From assembly GCF_022759505.1 (NCBI RefSeq), contig NZ_CP094289.1, positions 2,170,001 to 2,234,000 on the forward strand: a stretch of 64,000 nucleotides of DNA, read 5' to 3'. The notes beneath the pieces are model-generated. The model did no database searches, was not told where the DNA came from, and worked only from the letters and a program-made list of their open reading frames with translations. Position numbers and translations under genes: made by a program. The stretch's first letter is position 1. Every line of letters begins with the position of its first letter. Shown one piece after another: positions 43,845 to 51,680 of this stretch. This DNA is from Georgenia sp. TF02-10. Lineage in GTDB: Bacteria > Actinomycetota > Actinomycetes > Actinomycetales > Actinomycetaceae.

Positions 43845-43992
43845 TCCCACGGCCTAAAGCGGACAAAGACGCTGACACAGGTCAATCACCGCGCTGCACG
43901 CGGACGCCGCCGGCGGCGATCCGGCGACGTGCTCCGCCGAGGACGTCTGCCGCTACCTGTGAAGAGCACGCGGCCCGTGGGACCATCGCGAC

Positions 43993-44133
43993 ATGGCCGA
44001 TGACACCCTGCAGCGGTGCTCGTGCTGCGGCCGACTGCGGCCACGCAAGGCGCTCCACGCACTCGGCAGCGAGCCGGCCTACATCTGCCGCAGGTGCGGG
44101 CTCTGGGTCGCTCTTCGCTTCTCTCGCCACTGA
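43993..44133 (+). CDS. 46-residue zinc-ribbon mini-protein
   Basis: MADDTLQRCSCCGRLRPRKA is followed by LHALGSEPAYICRRCGLWVA. Two CxxC-type knuckles (CSCC and CRRC) 22 residues apart form a probable zinc ribbon. A weak GTGGGA precedes the ATG. It sits just right of IS3 copy B. Binding of nucleic acid or metal is possible; no family is recognised. The short open stretch before it (43885-43962, ending DPATCSAEDVCRYL) may be the tail of a gene cut by the IS. Confidence 0.5.
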   Translation: MADDTLQRCSCCGRLRPRKALHALGSEPAYICRRCGLWVALRFSRH

Positions 44134-44225
44134 GCGACCCACCCCGCAAGGAGGGGCGCCGGCGACCGCTCACTGCGGGGTTGGGTGGGGGTCAGTAGCG
44201 CGGGTCTGTGTCCGGTGGTGGTGGT

Positions 44226-45000
44226 TCATGCCCATTCGACGGTGCCTGCTCCGCCGTCGACGGTGACGAGTTGGCCGTCGTGCAGCCGGGCGGTGGCGTC
44301 GCCGGTGCCGACGACGGCGGGGATGCCGTACTCGCGGGCGACGAGCGAGGCGTGAGCGGCGAGGGTGCCGCCGTCGGTGACCACTGCGGCGGCTCTGGCG
44401 AACAGTGGTGTCCAGGCCGGTGCGGTGCTCCGGGCGACGAGGACGTCCCCGGTGGTGAAGTGGGCGAGGTCCTCTGGACCGGTGATGATGCGGACCGGGC
44501 CGGTCGCTCGTCCTGCGCTGGCGGGTTGCCCGATGATGGCTGCCTCCGGGGGCGTGTGGGTGCGGGCTGCGTTGACTGCGCGGGCGATCGGGTCGCCGAT
44601 GAACCGGGGCGGCTGGCCCAGGGTGAGTGGAGCGACCAAGCGGCGCTGCTTCTCCCACGCGGCTCGGCGACTGTCCGCTGCTTCCGCGCGTGGCGTGGGG
44701 TCGCCATCAAGTGCGGAGGTTAGTTCCTCGAGGGTGAGGAAGAACAGCTGGGTGCGCTGGTCGATGACGCCGCGGGTGGTGAGGTGGTCGCCAAGGCGGT
44801 GAGCGCAGCGGCGAAGGAGGGGCCAGCCGAGGGTGAGGTCCCGGGCTTGTTCCTCCCTGACAGTGGTGTAGCGCTGCACGGTCCGCAGCAGCCGGTGTCC
44901 CTGCCCTACAACGACGTGCGCCTCCAAGACCCCCAGCACGTCGTCGCGCGGCGCGCCGTCCAAGCCCAGCTCGCCCTCACTCTGCACAGACTCACTGAGG
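44226..45000 (-). pseudogene. PEP-utilising enzyme, C-terminal fragment
   Basis: About 258 residues, open up to the IS end at 45001. They include RGVIDQRTQLFFLTLEELTS and the mobile phosphohistidine domain: AIIGQPASAGRATGPVRII, then TDGGTLAAHASLVAREYGIP with the His, and DGQLVTVDGGAGTVEW. This matches the C-terminus of PEP synthase/rifampin phosphotransferase-like proteins. The PEP/ATP-binding part is missing on the other side of the IS, where an unrelated gene begins, so the protein is not functional. Confidence 0.85.
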
Positions 45001-45066
45001 TGAGGGATTGATCTCGGACCATGGCCCCAACGGATAGAATCCGGAGGGAGACAGGGAAGGGAACCA

Positions 45067-45351
45067 ATGGCCCCGAGAAAGTTCAGCGAGGAGTTCAAGA
45101 CCGAGGCCGTCCGCGCGGTCGTCGAGTCCTCGCGCACGATCGCCGACGTGGCGAGAGAAAACGGTATCGGCGCGGAGACGCTGCGGAAGTGGGTGAACAA
45201 GTACCGCCGCGAGCACGCCGGCGACGAGCCCGCGCTCAGCGAGCACGAGCGGACCGAGCTCGCCCGGCTCCGCAAGGAGAACCGCGAGCTGAAGATGGAG
45301 CAGGAGTTCCTAAAAAAAGCGGCGGCCTTCTTCGCCAAGGAGTACCGGTGA
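45067..45351 (+). CDS. IS3 OrfA (third element)
   Basis: The product has 94 residues. Helix-turn-helix (RTIADVARENGIGAETLRKW) and coiled coil (RLRKENRELKMEQEFLKKAA). The run of seven A at CTA-AAA-AAA-G near base 45312 is a -1 frameshift site, so an OrfAB fusion transposase is expected. Confidence 0.92.
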   Translation: MAPRKFSEEFKTEAVRAVVESSRTIADVARENGIGAETLRKWVNKYRREHAGDEPALSEHERTELARLRKENRELKMEQEFLKKAAAFFAKEYR

Positions 45352-46232
45352 GCGCGAAGTACGCGTTCATCAACGGCGAGGAAGGCAACTACCCCCTGCG
45401 GAGCATGTGCACCTGGGCGAACGTGTCCCGCTCGGGCTACTGCGCCTGGCGCAAGCGCAAGCCCTCGGCCACCGCCCGCTGGCGCGCCGAGCTCGGCGAG
45501 ATCATCGAGCACATCTTCGTGGAGTCTGACCGCACCTACGGCCACCGCCGCGTCCACGCCGCCCTGGCCCGGATGGGCCGCGCGTGCGACCCGCAGACCG
45601 TCCGCTCGGTCATGGCCGAGCGGGGCCTGGTGGCCTGCCAGCCCAGGCGCCGCAGGCCGGTCACGACCGTCGCCTCCGACGCCGGGTCCACCCCGGACCT
45701 CGTGCAGCGGGACTTCACCGCCACCGAGCCGGGCGTGAAGCTGGTCGGGGACATCACCTACATCGACACCTGGCAGGGCTGGGTGTACCTGGCCACCGTG
45801 CTGGACTGCTTCTCCAAGAAGGTCGTCGGCTATGCGATGGCCGCCCATATGCGCACCGAGCTGGTCACCGCCGCCCTGGACATGGCCGCCCGCAACGGCC
45901 GCGTCCGAAAGGGCGTGACGATCTTCCACTCCGACCGCGGCACGCAATACACTTCCCAGGAGTTCGCCGACCACACGCAGCGGCTGGGCATCACCCGGTC
46001 GGTGGGCCGGACCGGTATCTGCTACGATAATGCCTGGGCGGAATCGTTCAACGCTACGCTGAAGGTCGAGCGGGTTCATCGGACCGCGTACCCGACCCGT
46101 GAGCACGCCGTCCGGGACGTGACTCGGTACATCGAGTTACGCTACAATCAGAACCGGCTTCACTCGGCCCTGGACTACCGCACGCCGAACGAGGTCGAGC
46201 ACGCCTGGTACGAGTCGAACGAGACTGCCTGA
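45348..46232 (+). CDS. IS3 OrfB (third element)
   Basis: The product has 294 residues in the -1 frame relative to OrfA; GTG start overlaps the OrfA stop. DDE core: VGDITYIDTWQGWVYLATV, FHSDRGTQYTSQEF and YDNAWAESFNATLKVE. Complete. Confidence 0.93.
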   Translation: MSAKYAFINGEEGNYPLRSMCTWANVSRSGYCAWRKRKPSATARWRAELGEIIEHIFVESDRTYGHRRVHAALARMGRACDPQTVRSVMAERGLVACQPRRRRPVTTVASDAGSTPDLVQRDFTATEPGVKLVGDITYIDTWQGWVYLATVLDCFSKKVVGYAMAAHMRTELVTAALDMAARNGRVRKGVTIFHSDRGTQYTSQEFADHTQRLGITRSVGRTGICYDNAWAESFNATLKVERVHRTAYPTREHAVRDVTRYIELRYNQNRLHSALDYRTPNEVEHAWYESNETA

Positions 46233-46272
46233 CCAAAATCCAACAGATCACCGGTCCGAAAAACGTCCCTCA

Positions 46273-46854
46273 GCCCACACCCGCCCCGGCGGGTACACGA
46301 TCCTCCTCGCCTCCCACGACCTGATGGACCAGCCGTTCCCCGAAGCGCGCCGGCACCTGCACCTCGTCGCCGACCTGCTCGGTGCGGTCCGCCTCCCGGC
46401 CGGCGCCCACCGCAGGCTCCCCGGCCTGGACCTGCCCACCGACCTGCTCGTCCTTCGGCACCGGCCCGACGGTCAGAGCAGCCGGTCGCAGGACTTCGAG
46501 CACACCACCACCATCCACGTCGACGACCGCGACGTGGAGATCAACACCTACTTCGAGAACAACATCGGCCAAGTGCTCGGCACCGTCGGCGCCGACCCTC
46601 TCGCCTGGGGACCCGCCGCCGTCACCGTCTCCAGCACACCCGACCGACTCGACCGTGACCTCGCCGAAGGCCTCCGCAACATCACCGCTCACGGGCTCCG
46701 CACGGGCCTGGCCTATGCGCCAGACGCGATCCGTCCGGGGCCGCAGGAGCCGTCCGTCGCCGACCTGATCCGCCAGCGCGACAGCCAGGCAGCAGCCACC
46801 CCGCCACGCCCCCACCCCCGCCACATCCACCGCCGCACCGGGCTCGACCGATGA
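46273..46854 (+). pseudogene. Fragment of plasmid/ICE-type DNA methylase-helicase
   Basis: The frame is open from the IS edge: RPGGYTILLASHDLMDQPFP, then HLVADLLGAVRLPAGAHRRL and TDLLVLRHRPDGQ. This order occurs in the N6-adenine methylase region of the very large helicase/methylase proteins of actinobacterial conjugative plasmids. The catalytic NPPY part is missing upstream. The downstream end terminates in a Pro/His/Arg-rich tail, so a second truncation is possible. It is evidence that the island once carried conjugative-plasmid functions. Confidence 0.65.
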
Positions 46855-46978
46855 CCGTCGACGACACCCGAGAAGGTTCCGCCGGGCGGGGAGCCTCCTC
46901 TTCGTCCTGCGTGCGACCTTCCTCGAACGCCCCGGGCTGAGCACCGGCGCCCGATCAGGTTCCCCACCCGTATAGGAG

Positions 46979-47215
46979 ATGAGCACAATGCGGTCCTCGA
47001 AGACCACCACTGTCCGAAACGCTGTGCTTCCGGCCAACCTCGTCTCGTTGGCAGTCGCCGCCGAACATATCGGCGTCCACCCGAAGACGCTGCGCCGGCG
47101 GATCGCCGACGGCACTCTCACCGGATACCGCATTGGCCGGATGGTCCGGGTCGATCTCGACGAGGTCGCCCGGTGCCTGATAACGACCATCACCACGACG
47201 CGGACCGTTGCCTGA
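46979..47215 (+). CDS. xis: Excisionase-like helix-turn-helix protein
   Basis: The product has 78 residues. VSLAVAAEHIGVHPKTLRRR and the wing DGTLTGYRIGRMVRVDLDEV form the MerR/excisionase DNA-binding fold. AGGAG precedes the ATG. It converges with the integrase and is separated from it by four GTGGGCC repeats, as expected for a directionality factor of an integrative element. Confidence 0.85.
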   Translation: MSTMRSSKTTTVRNAVLPANLVSLAVAAEHIGVHPKTLRRRIADGTLTGYRIGRMVRVDLDEVARCLITTITTTRTVA

Positions 47216-47247
47216 GAGTGGGCGACACTGGTCGTTGCGGGACTTCT

Positions 47248-47387
47248 GTGGGCCTACGGATCCGGCCCGTGGGCCCATACGACCATCGGGTTGCGGCATC
47301 GGTCCTGGTCACGTGCCGCGTCACCGGCCGTCCGTTGTCAGTCGGAGTCCGACGCCGTGGGCCTAGGCCTGTCGAAACTGTGGGCCT
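47248..47387. repeat. Four GTGGGCC(T/C) repeats, 3' side of integrase
   Basis: Direct copies at 47248-47255, 47269-47276, 47357-47364 and 47380-47387, all on the plus strand, in a region without other genes. Three more copies lie at the other side of the integrase. Possible arm-type binding sites. Confidence 0.5.
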
Positions 47388-47405
47388 CCACACGACCCGT
47401 GTCGC

Positions 47406-48623
47406 TCACTTGGACTGGTTGTCACCGGTGCGTTTCGGATGGGAGTTCTTCCTGCCATGAGACGCCTGCGACTTCTTCTTCGGCGCCGTCAGGTCGATCG
47501 GCACCAGGATGAAGTCATCCAGCGCGTCGGCGATGTGAGCGTCGCGCGCCGCGGCGGCCGTCTGGTACTTCATGGCCGCGTTGGGTGTGGTGTGCCCCAG
47601 TCGCGCCTGCAGCTCCGCGATCGTCGCCCCGGTGCGTGCCGCCTGAGTCGCTGCGGTCGCACGTAGGTCGTGGATGCGCAGGTCCGGCCGGCCGATCGCC
47701 CGTCGCGCCTCATTCCACACTTGGTGAAGCACTGACTGAGAGATCGGCGTGCCCACGTGGGAAGGGAAGACCAGCCCGTCGGGACCGGCCTGGGAGAACG
47801 CGGCCATGTGTGTCGCGAGGACGTTCGTCACCGATGCCGGCAGGTGAACGATCCGCGCACCGGCCTCGGTCTTGACCGCCCGCACGACCTTGCCCTGGCC
47901 GCGCAGGTTCTGGATCTGCTCATCGACGACGACCCTGCGGCCGACGAGGTCGATGTTTCGGCGACGGAGGTTGCGAAACTCTCCGGATCGCAGGCCCGAC
48001 CAGGCTGCCAGGAGAATCATGGCCCGGTACCGCTCGTCGAGGTGAAGCAGCGCCTCGGCGATCTGCTCAGGGGTGGCGATGGTTTTCTTCGACCTGCGCG
48101 GCGCCTCGGAGGCACCACGGATCGTGCACGGGTTGTGGTCGATCAGCCGGTCGCGGACCGCGGCGTTGAAGACCGAGGACAGAAACCCGTACACACGCGC
48201 GGTCATCGTCTTGCCGGTCTGGCCCTGCAGCCTCGTGTACCAGGAGGTGATGTCGCGAGCGGAGATCGCCCTCAGCGACTTCCTGCCAAGCTCGTCGTGG
48301 GCGAGGAACCGCTCCACGTAGCTCTCATACTCCTCGCGGGTGCGAGGGGCGAGATCGCGAAGGCTCAGGTTGGCCGCGATGTATTCGTTGAGGGTCACCG
48401 TGACGCGCGCCACCCGCTGGTCGGGCGGGAGCCACTCTCCACGCGCGATCAGCGCCTCCTCGGAGTGCAACCATGCCTCGGCGTCGATCTTGGTCGTGAA
48501 GGTCTGGTGGTACCGGCCTTCGTCGGGACCGAAGTACCGCGCACGCCATCCGGTCGTCTTGCCGGTTCTCGCGTTCTTGCGGCGTTCGGTGTTGCCGAAC
48601 CCTCGCCTGCTTCCTGTTGCCAT
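47406..48623 (-). CDS. int: Tyrosine site-specific integrase
   Basis: The product has 405 residues; ATG at 48623. The N-terminal arm-binding domain begins RARYFGPDEGRYHQTFTTKI, the core-binding domain EYIAANLSLRDLAPRTREEY, and the catalytic domain holds Arg in AAWSGLRSGEFRNLRRR, His-x-x-Arg in RIHDLRATAATQ, GH in RLGHTTPNAAMKYQ and its Tyr. It inserts the element at a tRNA gene; the adjacent tRNA-Val(GAC), with its 3' end facing the integrase, is the probable target. Confidence 0.95.
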   Translation of the reverse strand: MATGSRRGFGNTERRKNARTGKTTGWRARYFGPDEGRYHQTFTTKIDAEAWLHSEEALIARGEWLPPDQRVARVTVTLNEYIAANLSLRDLAPRTREEYESYVERFLAHDELGRKSLRAISARDITSWYTRLQGQTGKTMTARVYGFLSSVFNAAVRDRLIDHNPCTIRGASEAPRRSKKTIATPEQIAEALLHLDERYRAMILLAAWSGLRSGEFRNLRRRNIDLVGRRVVVDEQIQNLRGQGKVVRAVKTEAGARIVHLPASVTNVLATHMAAFSQAGPDGLVFPSHVGTPISQSVLHQVWNEARRAIGRPDLRIHDLRATAATQAARTGATIAELQARLGHTTPNAAMKYQTAAAARDAHIADALDDFILVPIDLTAPKKKSQASHGRKNSHPKRTGDNQSK

Positions 48624-48667
48624 CGGCTTCGCCTCCCACGGGCTAGGTGTCTGTCGATCACCAGTCC

Positions 48668-48699
48668 GTGGGCCTCTGGTGGGCCTCCAGGAGGCCCAC
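48668..48699. repeat. GTGGGCCT repeats between integrase and tRNA
   Basis: Two direct copies (48668-48675 and 48679-48686) and one inverted (48692-48699). The second and third form a perfect palindrome of 21 bp centred at 48689. Same motif as at 47248-47387. Confidence 0.5.
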
Positions 48700-48746
48700 A
48701 GGGGGCATTCGGGTCCTCTCGTGTCCATCTGGGGCGGACACGGGAA

Positions 48747-48782
48747 GGGCCCCTGACCTGCGCTTTCGCTGGTCAGGGGCCC
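48747..48782. terminator. Hairpin after tRNA-Val(GAC)
   Basis: Arms GGGCCCCTGACC (48747-48758) and GGTCAGGGGCCC (48771-48782), 12-base loop. It is directly downstream of the leftward tRNA operon. A similar G/C hairpin ends the other tRNA-Val. Confidence 0.8.
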
Positions 48783-48790
48783 CATCAATC

Positions 48791-48865
48791 TGGTGGGCGA
48801 TACTGGGATCGAACCAGTGACCTCTTCCGTGTCAGGGAAGCGCGCTACCGCTGCGCCAATCGCCC
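48791..48865 (-). tRNA. tRNA-Val (GAC)
   Basis: Acceptor GGGCGAT/ATCGCCC, anticodon loop CTGACAC (GAC), T-arm CTGGTTCGATCCCAG, discriminator A and an encoded CCA. The 3' end faces the integrase, so this is the likely attachment site. Confidence 0.95.
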
Positions 48866-48878
48866 AGAGGGTGTTTCG

Positions 48879-48949
48879 AGGTGGCGACGGGATTCGAACC
48901 CGTGTATACGGCTTTGCAGGCCGCTGCCTCGCCTCTCGGCCACGCCACC
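48879..48949 (-). tRNA. tRNA-Cys (GCA)
   Basis: Acceptor GGTGGCG/CGCCACC, anticodon loop CTGCAAA (GCA), T-arm with GGGTTCGAATCCC. No encoded CCA. It lies 13 bp from tRNA-Val in the same transcript. Confidence 0.95.
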
Positions 48950-48985
48950 CTGAGGCTGGTGTCCACCGGGTGGTGGTGCCCTCCG

Positions 48986-49058
48986 AGCGGATGACGGGAC
49001 TCGAACCCGCGACCCTCACCTTGGCAAGGTGATGCTCTACCAACTGAGCCACATCCGC
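48986..49058 (-). tRNA. tRNA-Gly (GCC)
   Basis: Acceptor GCGGATG/CATCCGC, anticodon loop TTGCCAA (GCC), T-arm CGGGTTCGAGTCCCG. First gene of the Gly-Cys-Val tRNA operon. Confidence 0.95.
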
Positions 49059-49171
49059 TTGTCCGCCGGCTGGTGTGCCCGCGGCTGCCTGCAGAACTCT
49101 AGACCAGCGGCGTGGGCAAGTCCAAGCCGGACCGGTGGTGGCCGGATGTCGCCCATGCCACAGTGGCAGCC

Positions 49172-50029
49172 ATGCCTGGCGAGCCCCGCACCGAGCCCCG
49201 AATCGTTCTGTGGCACGACGGCCGCCTGCGCGACCCGGCCGAGCCGCTGGTGCGGGCCACCGACCACGGCCTGACCGTGGGCGACGGCGTCTTCGAGGCC
49301 TGCGAGCTGCTCGACGGCGTCCCCTTCGCCCTCACCCGACACCTCGACCGCCTCGAGCGGTCCGCCGCGGGCCTCGGGATCCCGCTGCCCGACCGGGCCA
49401 CCGTCCGGCGAGCGGTGACGGAGGTCGCCGAGGCGTGGGGCACCGAGCTCGCCCGCATCCGCATCCTGTGGACCGCCGGGCCCGGGCCGCTCGGCTCGGA
49501 CGCCGCCTGGGGACCCGGAACGCTCCTGGTCGCTGCGGCGGCAGTGGGGGCACCCGCCGCCGTCCCCGTCGCCGTCGTCCCCTGGACCCGCAACGAGCGG
49601 TCGGCCATCGCCGGGCTGAAGACGACCTCCTACGCCGAGAACGTCCGGGCCCTGGCGTGGGCCCACGAGCGCGGGGCCGGCGAGGCGGTCTTCGGCAACA
49701 CCCGGGGCGAGCTGTGCGAGGGCACCGGCACCAACGTCTTCGTCGAGCGCGACGGCGCGCTGCTCACCCCGCCGCTGGAGTCCGGCTGCCTGGCCGGCGT
49801 CACCCGCGCCGTCGTCCTGGAATGGGCGCGCGAGGAGGGCATGGACGTGCGCGAGGAGACGCTGCCGCTCACCGCGCTGACGGAGGCTGAGCACGCGGCG
49901 CTTACCTCCTCCACCCGCGGGGTGGTGCCGATCAGCGCCGTCGACGGCCGGCCGCTGGAGCCCGGGCCGCTGACGACCCGCGCCGCGGAGATCTACACCC
50001 GACGCCACGTCGCCACGCCCGACCCGTGA
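49172..50029 (+). CDS. pabC: Class IV aminotransferase, probable aminodeoxychorismate lyase
   Basis: The product has 285 residues with ATG at 49172; a GTG 60 bp upstream is possible but overlaps a likely promoter. Fold-type IV PLP features: VTDHGLTVGDGVFEACEL-like opening (ATDHGLTVGDGVFE), IAGLKTTSYAENVRAL with the PLP Lys, and NTRGELCEGTGTNVFV. It would convert aminodeoxychorismate to p-aminobenzoate for folate. Branched-chain or D-amino acid aminotransferase is the alternative. Confidence 0.85.
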   Translation: MPGEPRTEPRIVLWHDGRLRDPAEPLVRATDHGLTVGDGVFEACELLDGVPFALTRHLDRLERSAAGLGIPLPDRATVRRAVTEVAEAWGTELARIRILWTAGPGPLGSDAAWGPGTLLVAAAAVGAPAAVPVAVVPWTRNERSAIAGLKTTSYAENVRALAWAHERGAGEAVFGNTRGELCEGTGTNVFVERDGALLTPPLESGCLAGVTRAVVLEWAREEGMDVREETLPLTALTEAEHAALTSSTRGVVPISAVDGRPLEPGPLTTRAAEIYTRRHVATPDP

Positions 50030-50116
50030 GCGTCCGGTCCGTCGACCGCCGCAGTTTCGCGATCGATCGGCTCGTTCGGTAGGATCGCTGCTCGCGGTAC
50101 CGGCCACCGCCGGCCC

Positions 50117-50188
50117 GGGCGATTGGCTCAGTGGTAGAGCGCCTCGTTCACACCGAGGAGGTCACTGGTTCGAACCCAGTATCGCCCA
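50117..50188 (+). tRNA. tRNA-Val (CAC)
   Basis: Acceptor GGGCGAT/ATCGCCC, anticodon loop TTCACAC (CAC), T-arm CTGGTTCGAACCCAG. CCA not encoded. It shares its 3' half with tRNA-Val(GAC). Confidence 0.95.
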
Positions 50189-50193
50189 CGAGC

Positions 50194-50222
50194 AAGGCCC
50201 CAGGTCATCGACCTGGGGCCTT
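50194..50222 (+). terminator. Terminator of tRNA-Val (CAC)
   Basis: 13-bp perfect stem AAGGCCCCAGGTC/GACCTGGGGCCTT with a 3-base loop, five bases after the tRNA. The region from here to 50419 shows no gene. Confidence 0.88.
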
Positions 50223-50419
50223 CGTCTTGTCCAGCGGTCCAGCGTAGCGAGCGATCGTGTGCCGTCAGGTTCCCAGCGGGGTTGAGATTGCCTCCGCGAA
50301 CGCCTCCAGCATCGTCGGTAGTCGGCGCGGAGTATCCGTCAGGTCGTTACGTTGGCGATGGCACGCTCCGACGCTCGGCTGACCGATCGACGACCCGACA
50401 ACTCGCTCGCCGGTTGACC

Positions 50420-50797
50420 CTAGGGGCGACGGACGTCGACCAGGTCATTGATGATCCGAAAGTCAGCAGCGTTGTGGGTGAGCAGCGGCACGCCCTCGAC
50501 AGATGCCGTGGCAGCGATGGCTAGATCAATCTGACGCCGGCGAGGTTTCCCTCCTCGTTGACTGACTGCGGCTGCCAGGCGCCCCCAGGCTCGTGCCACC
50601 TCGGTCGTGACCGGAAGGGGATCGAAGCTGGCTTCGACGGCAGCGAGCCGATCGGTTCGGCGCGCCCGCTCGGCGTAGTTGCGGGCCTGGAGCACACCGA
50701 AGTGCAGCTCGGTGAGTGATACGACGCTGATTGCGGCGTCGACGTCGACCGGAGCATCGTCACTGATGAGGACCGACGTGTCGAGCAGAGCTCTCAT
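50420..50797 (-). CDS. vapC: PIN-domain toxin (VapC type)
   Basis: The product has 125 residues. Acidic residues of the PIN nuclease are Asp in MRALLDTSVLI, Glu in VVSLTELHFGV and Asp in RRRQIDLAIAATA and LLTHNAADF. VapC toxins cut tRNA or rRNA. The ATG overlaps the stop of the upstream antitoxin gene by 4 bp, the usual pairing. Confidence 0.9.
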   Translation of the reverse strand: MRALLDTSVLISDDAPVDVDAAISVVSLTELHFGVLQARNYAERARRTDRLAAVEASFDPLPVTTEVARAWGRLAAAVSQRGGKPRRRQIDLAIAATASVEGVPLLTHNAADFRIINDLVDVRRP

Positions 50798-51039
50798 GAC
50801 GCGAACGGGTCGACGATCTCGGCGTCCAGTCGATCCAGGTCGTCTTCCATCTCGCGTGGGGCCGGGCCCTGCCAGACGCGGGCAAGCGCAGGACCGCTCA
50901 CCCAGCGACGACGCTGGGCGGGGCGAAGCTCGGCCACGGGTCGACCGGCGACGGTCACCATGAGGCTCTCACCGGCCTCAACCCTGCGGAGTACCTCCCC
51001 GACATTGTTGCGGAGCTCCTTCTGCGGGATCACGTCCAT
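50794..51039 (-). CDS. Phd/YefM-type antitoxin
   Basis: The product has 81 residues (a start 9 bp upstream gives MVS in addition). MDVIPQKELRNNVGEVLRRV and GESLMVTVAGRPVAELRP are the DNA-binding Phd/YefM pattern; the C-terminal part (ALARVWQGPAPREMEDDLDRL) would neutralise the PIN toxin encoded next. Confidence 0.9.
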   Translation of the reverse strand: MDVIPQKELRNNVGEVLRRVEAGESLMVTVAGRPVAELRPAQRRRWVSGPALARVWQGPAPREMEDDLDRLDAEIVDPFAS

Positions 51040-51051
51040 GGACACCATGGT

Positions 51052-51680
51052 AGCACTTCTGCTACGGCACTCCTGCTGGGCGCAGTCGGTACAGAGACTC
51101 AGGTCTCGTCCCTGCTCTGAGCCACGCCATGGCGCGCCGTCTGGTCCCGTGGCCGACGGTCTCGTACGCCTCGCGCACGAGGTACGGGATGGTGTCGTCG
51201 ATCTTGCCTGGCCACTCGCCCAACGGAGCTCCGACGCGGTGCGTTCGTTCTCGCATCGCTCGCCTGTCCTGACGCCGTACCGCATCGGCTCCACGCACGC
51301 CGGCGGCCACGTGGTTCCCTCGAGCTCTGATACGCCACCCCCCGCTGGGCGGAGGTGAGCGTCGACCGCCACAGGTGGGAGCCGTCTTGACAGCTCCTGC
51401 GCCTGCTCCCGGACACCGCCGTCCCCAGGCGGATAACCCCGCCCGTGAGGAGTTCTTCCGGCGGGCGTCGAGGCCGAGCTCAGCGCGCAGCTGGGCCCGG
51501 AGCGAACGGCACCGACCCGGTCGACGGGCGACGGGCGTGGTGGCCATCCGGCCGGCCGCTCTGGCCCTCGGCGGCGCGGTTGTCGCTCCCGTCCGCCCAA
51601 CCTCCTCCGCCGCCTGGGCGTGAGCGCCCTCACCTGCGCGTCGGGGGCGGCGGCACCGGCCCCATGACAGCCTTACCCCC
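51052..51680. other. No gene recognised
   Basis: About 600 bp between the antitoxin and glgX. A leftward frame contains the protein-like patch GKIDDTIPYLVREAYETVGH but has no identifiable family or start signal. The region should include the glgX promoter. Confidence 0.4.

Larger units (their letters stand above)
42327..43884 (+). mobile_element. IS3-family element, copy B
   Basis: 1558 bp, same ends and genes as copy A but inverted. Flanks show no target duplication (left ...CACTGA, right ATCACC...), so one side has been rearranged. Together with copy A it brackets 37250-42326 (lnt, copZ-like, tlpA, ccdA, NlpC/P60). Confidence 0.92.
45001..46272 (+). mobile_element. Third IS3-family element (different type)
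   Basis: 1272 bp with ends TGAGGGATTG...and ...CGTCCCTCA; inverted repeats share TGAGGGA and CGGACC at matching spacing. No target duplication (AGG left, GCC right) and two unrelated gene fragments at its sides show that a deletion followed insertion. Confidence 0.9.

Noticed and set aside
43885-43962. Short open tail ending in SAEDVCRYL after IS3 copy B
   Set aside because: It could be the end of a gene cut by the IS, but 25 residues without a recognised motif are not enough for a call.
1-48790. Left attachment site of the island (second copy of the tRNA-Val 3' end)
   Set aside because: I found no copy of the T-arm/ATCGCCCA segment to the left by eye; the boundary is probably outside the window.
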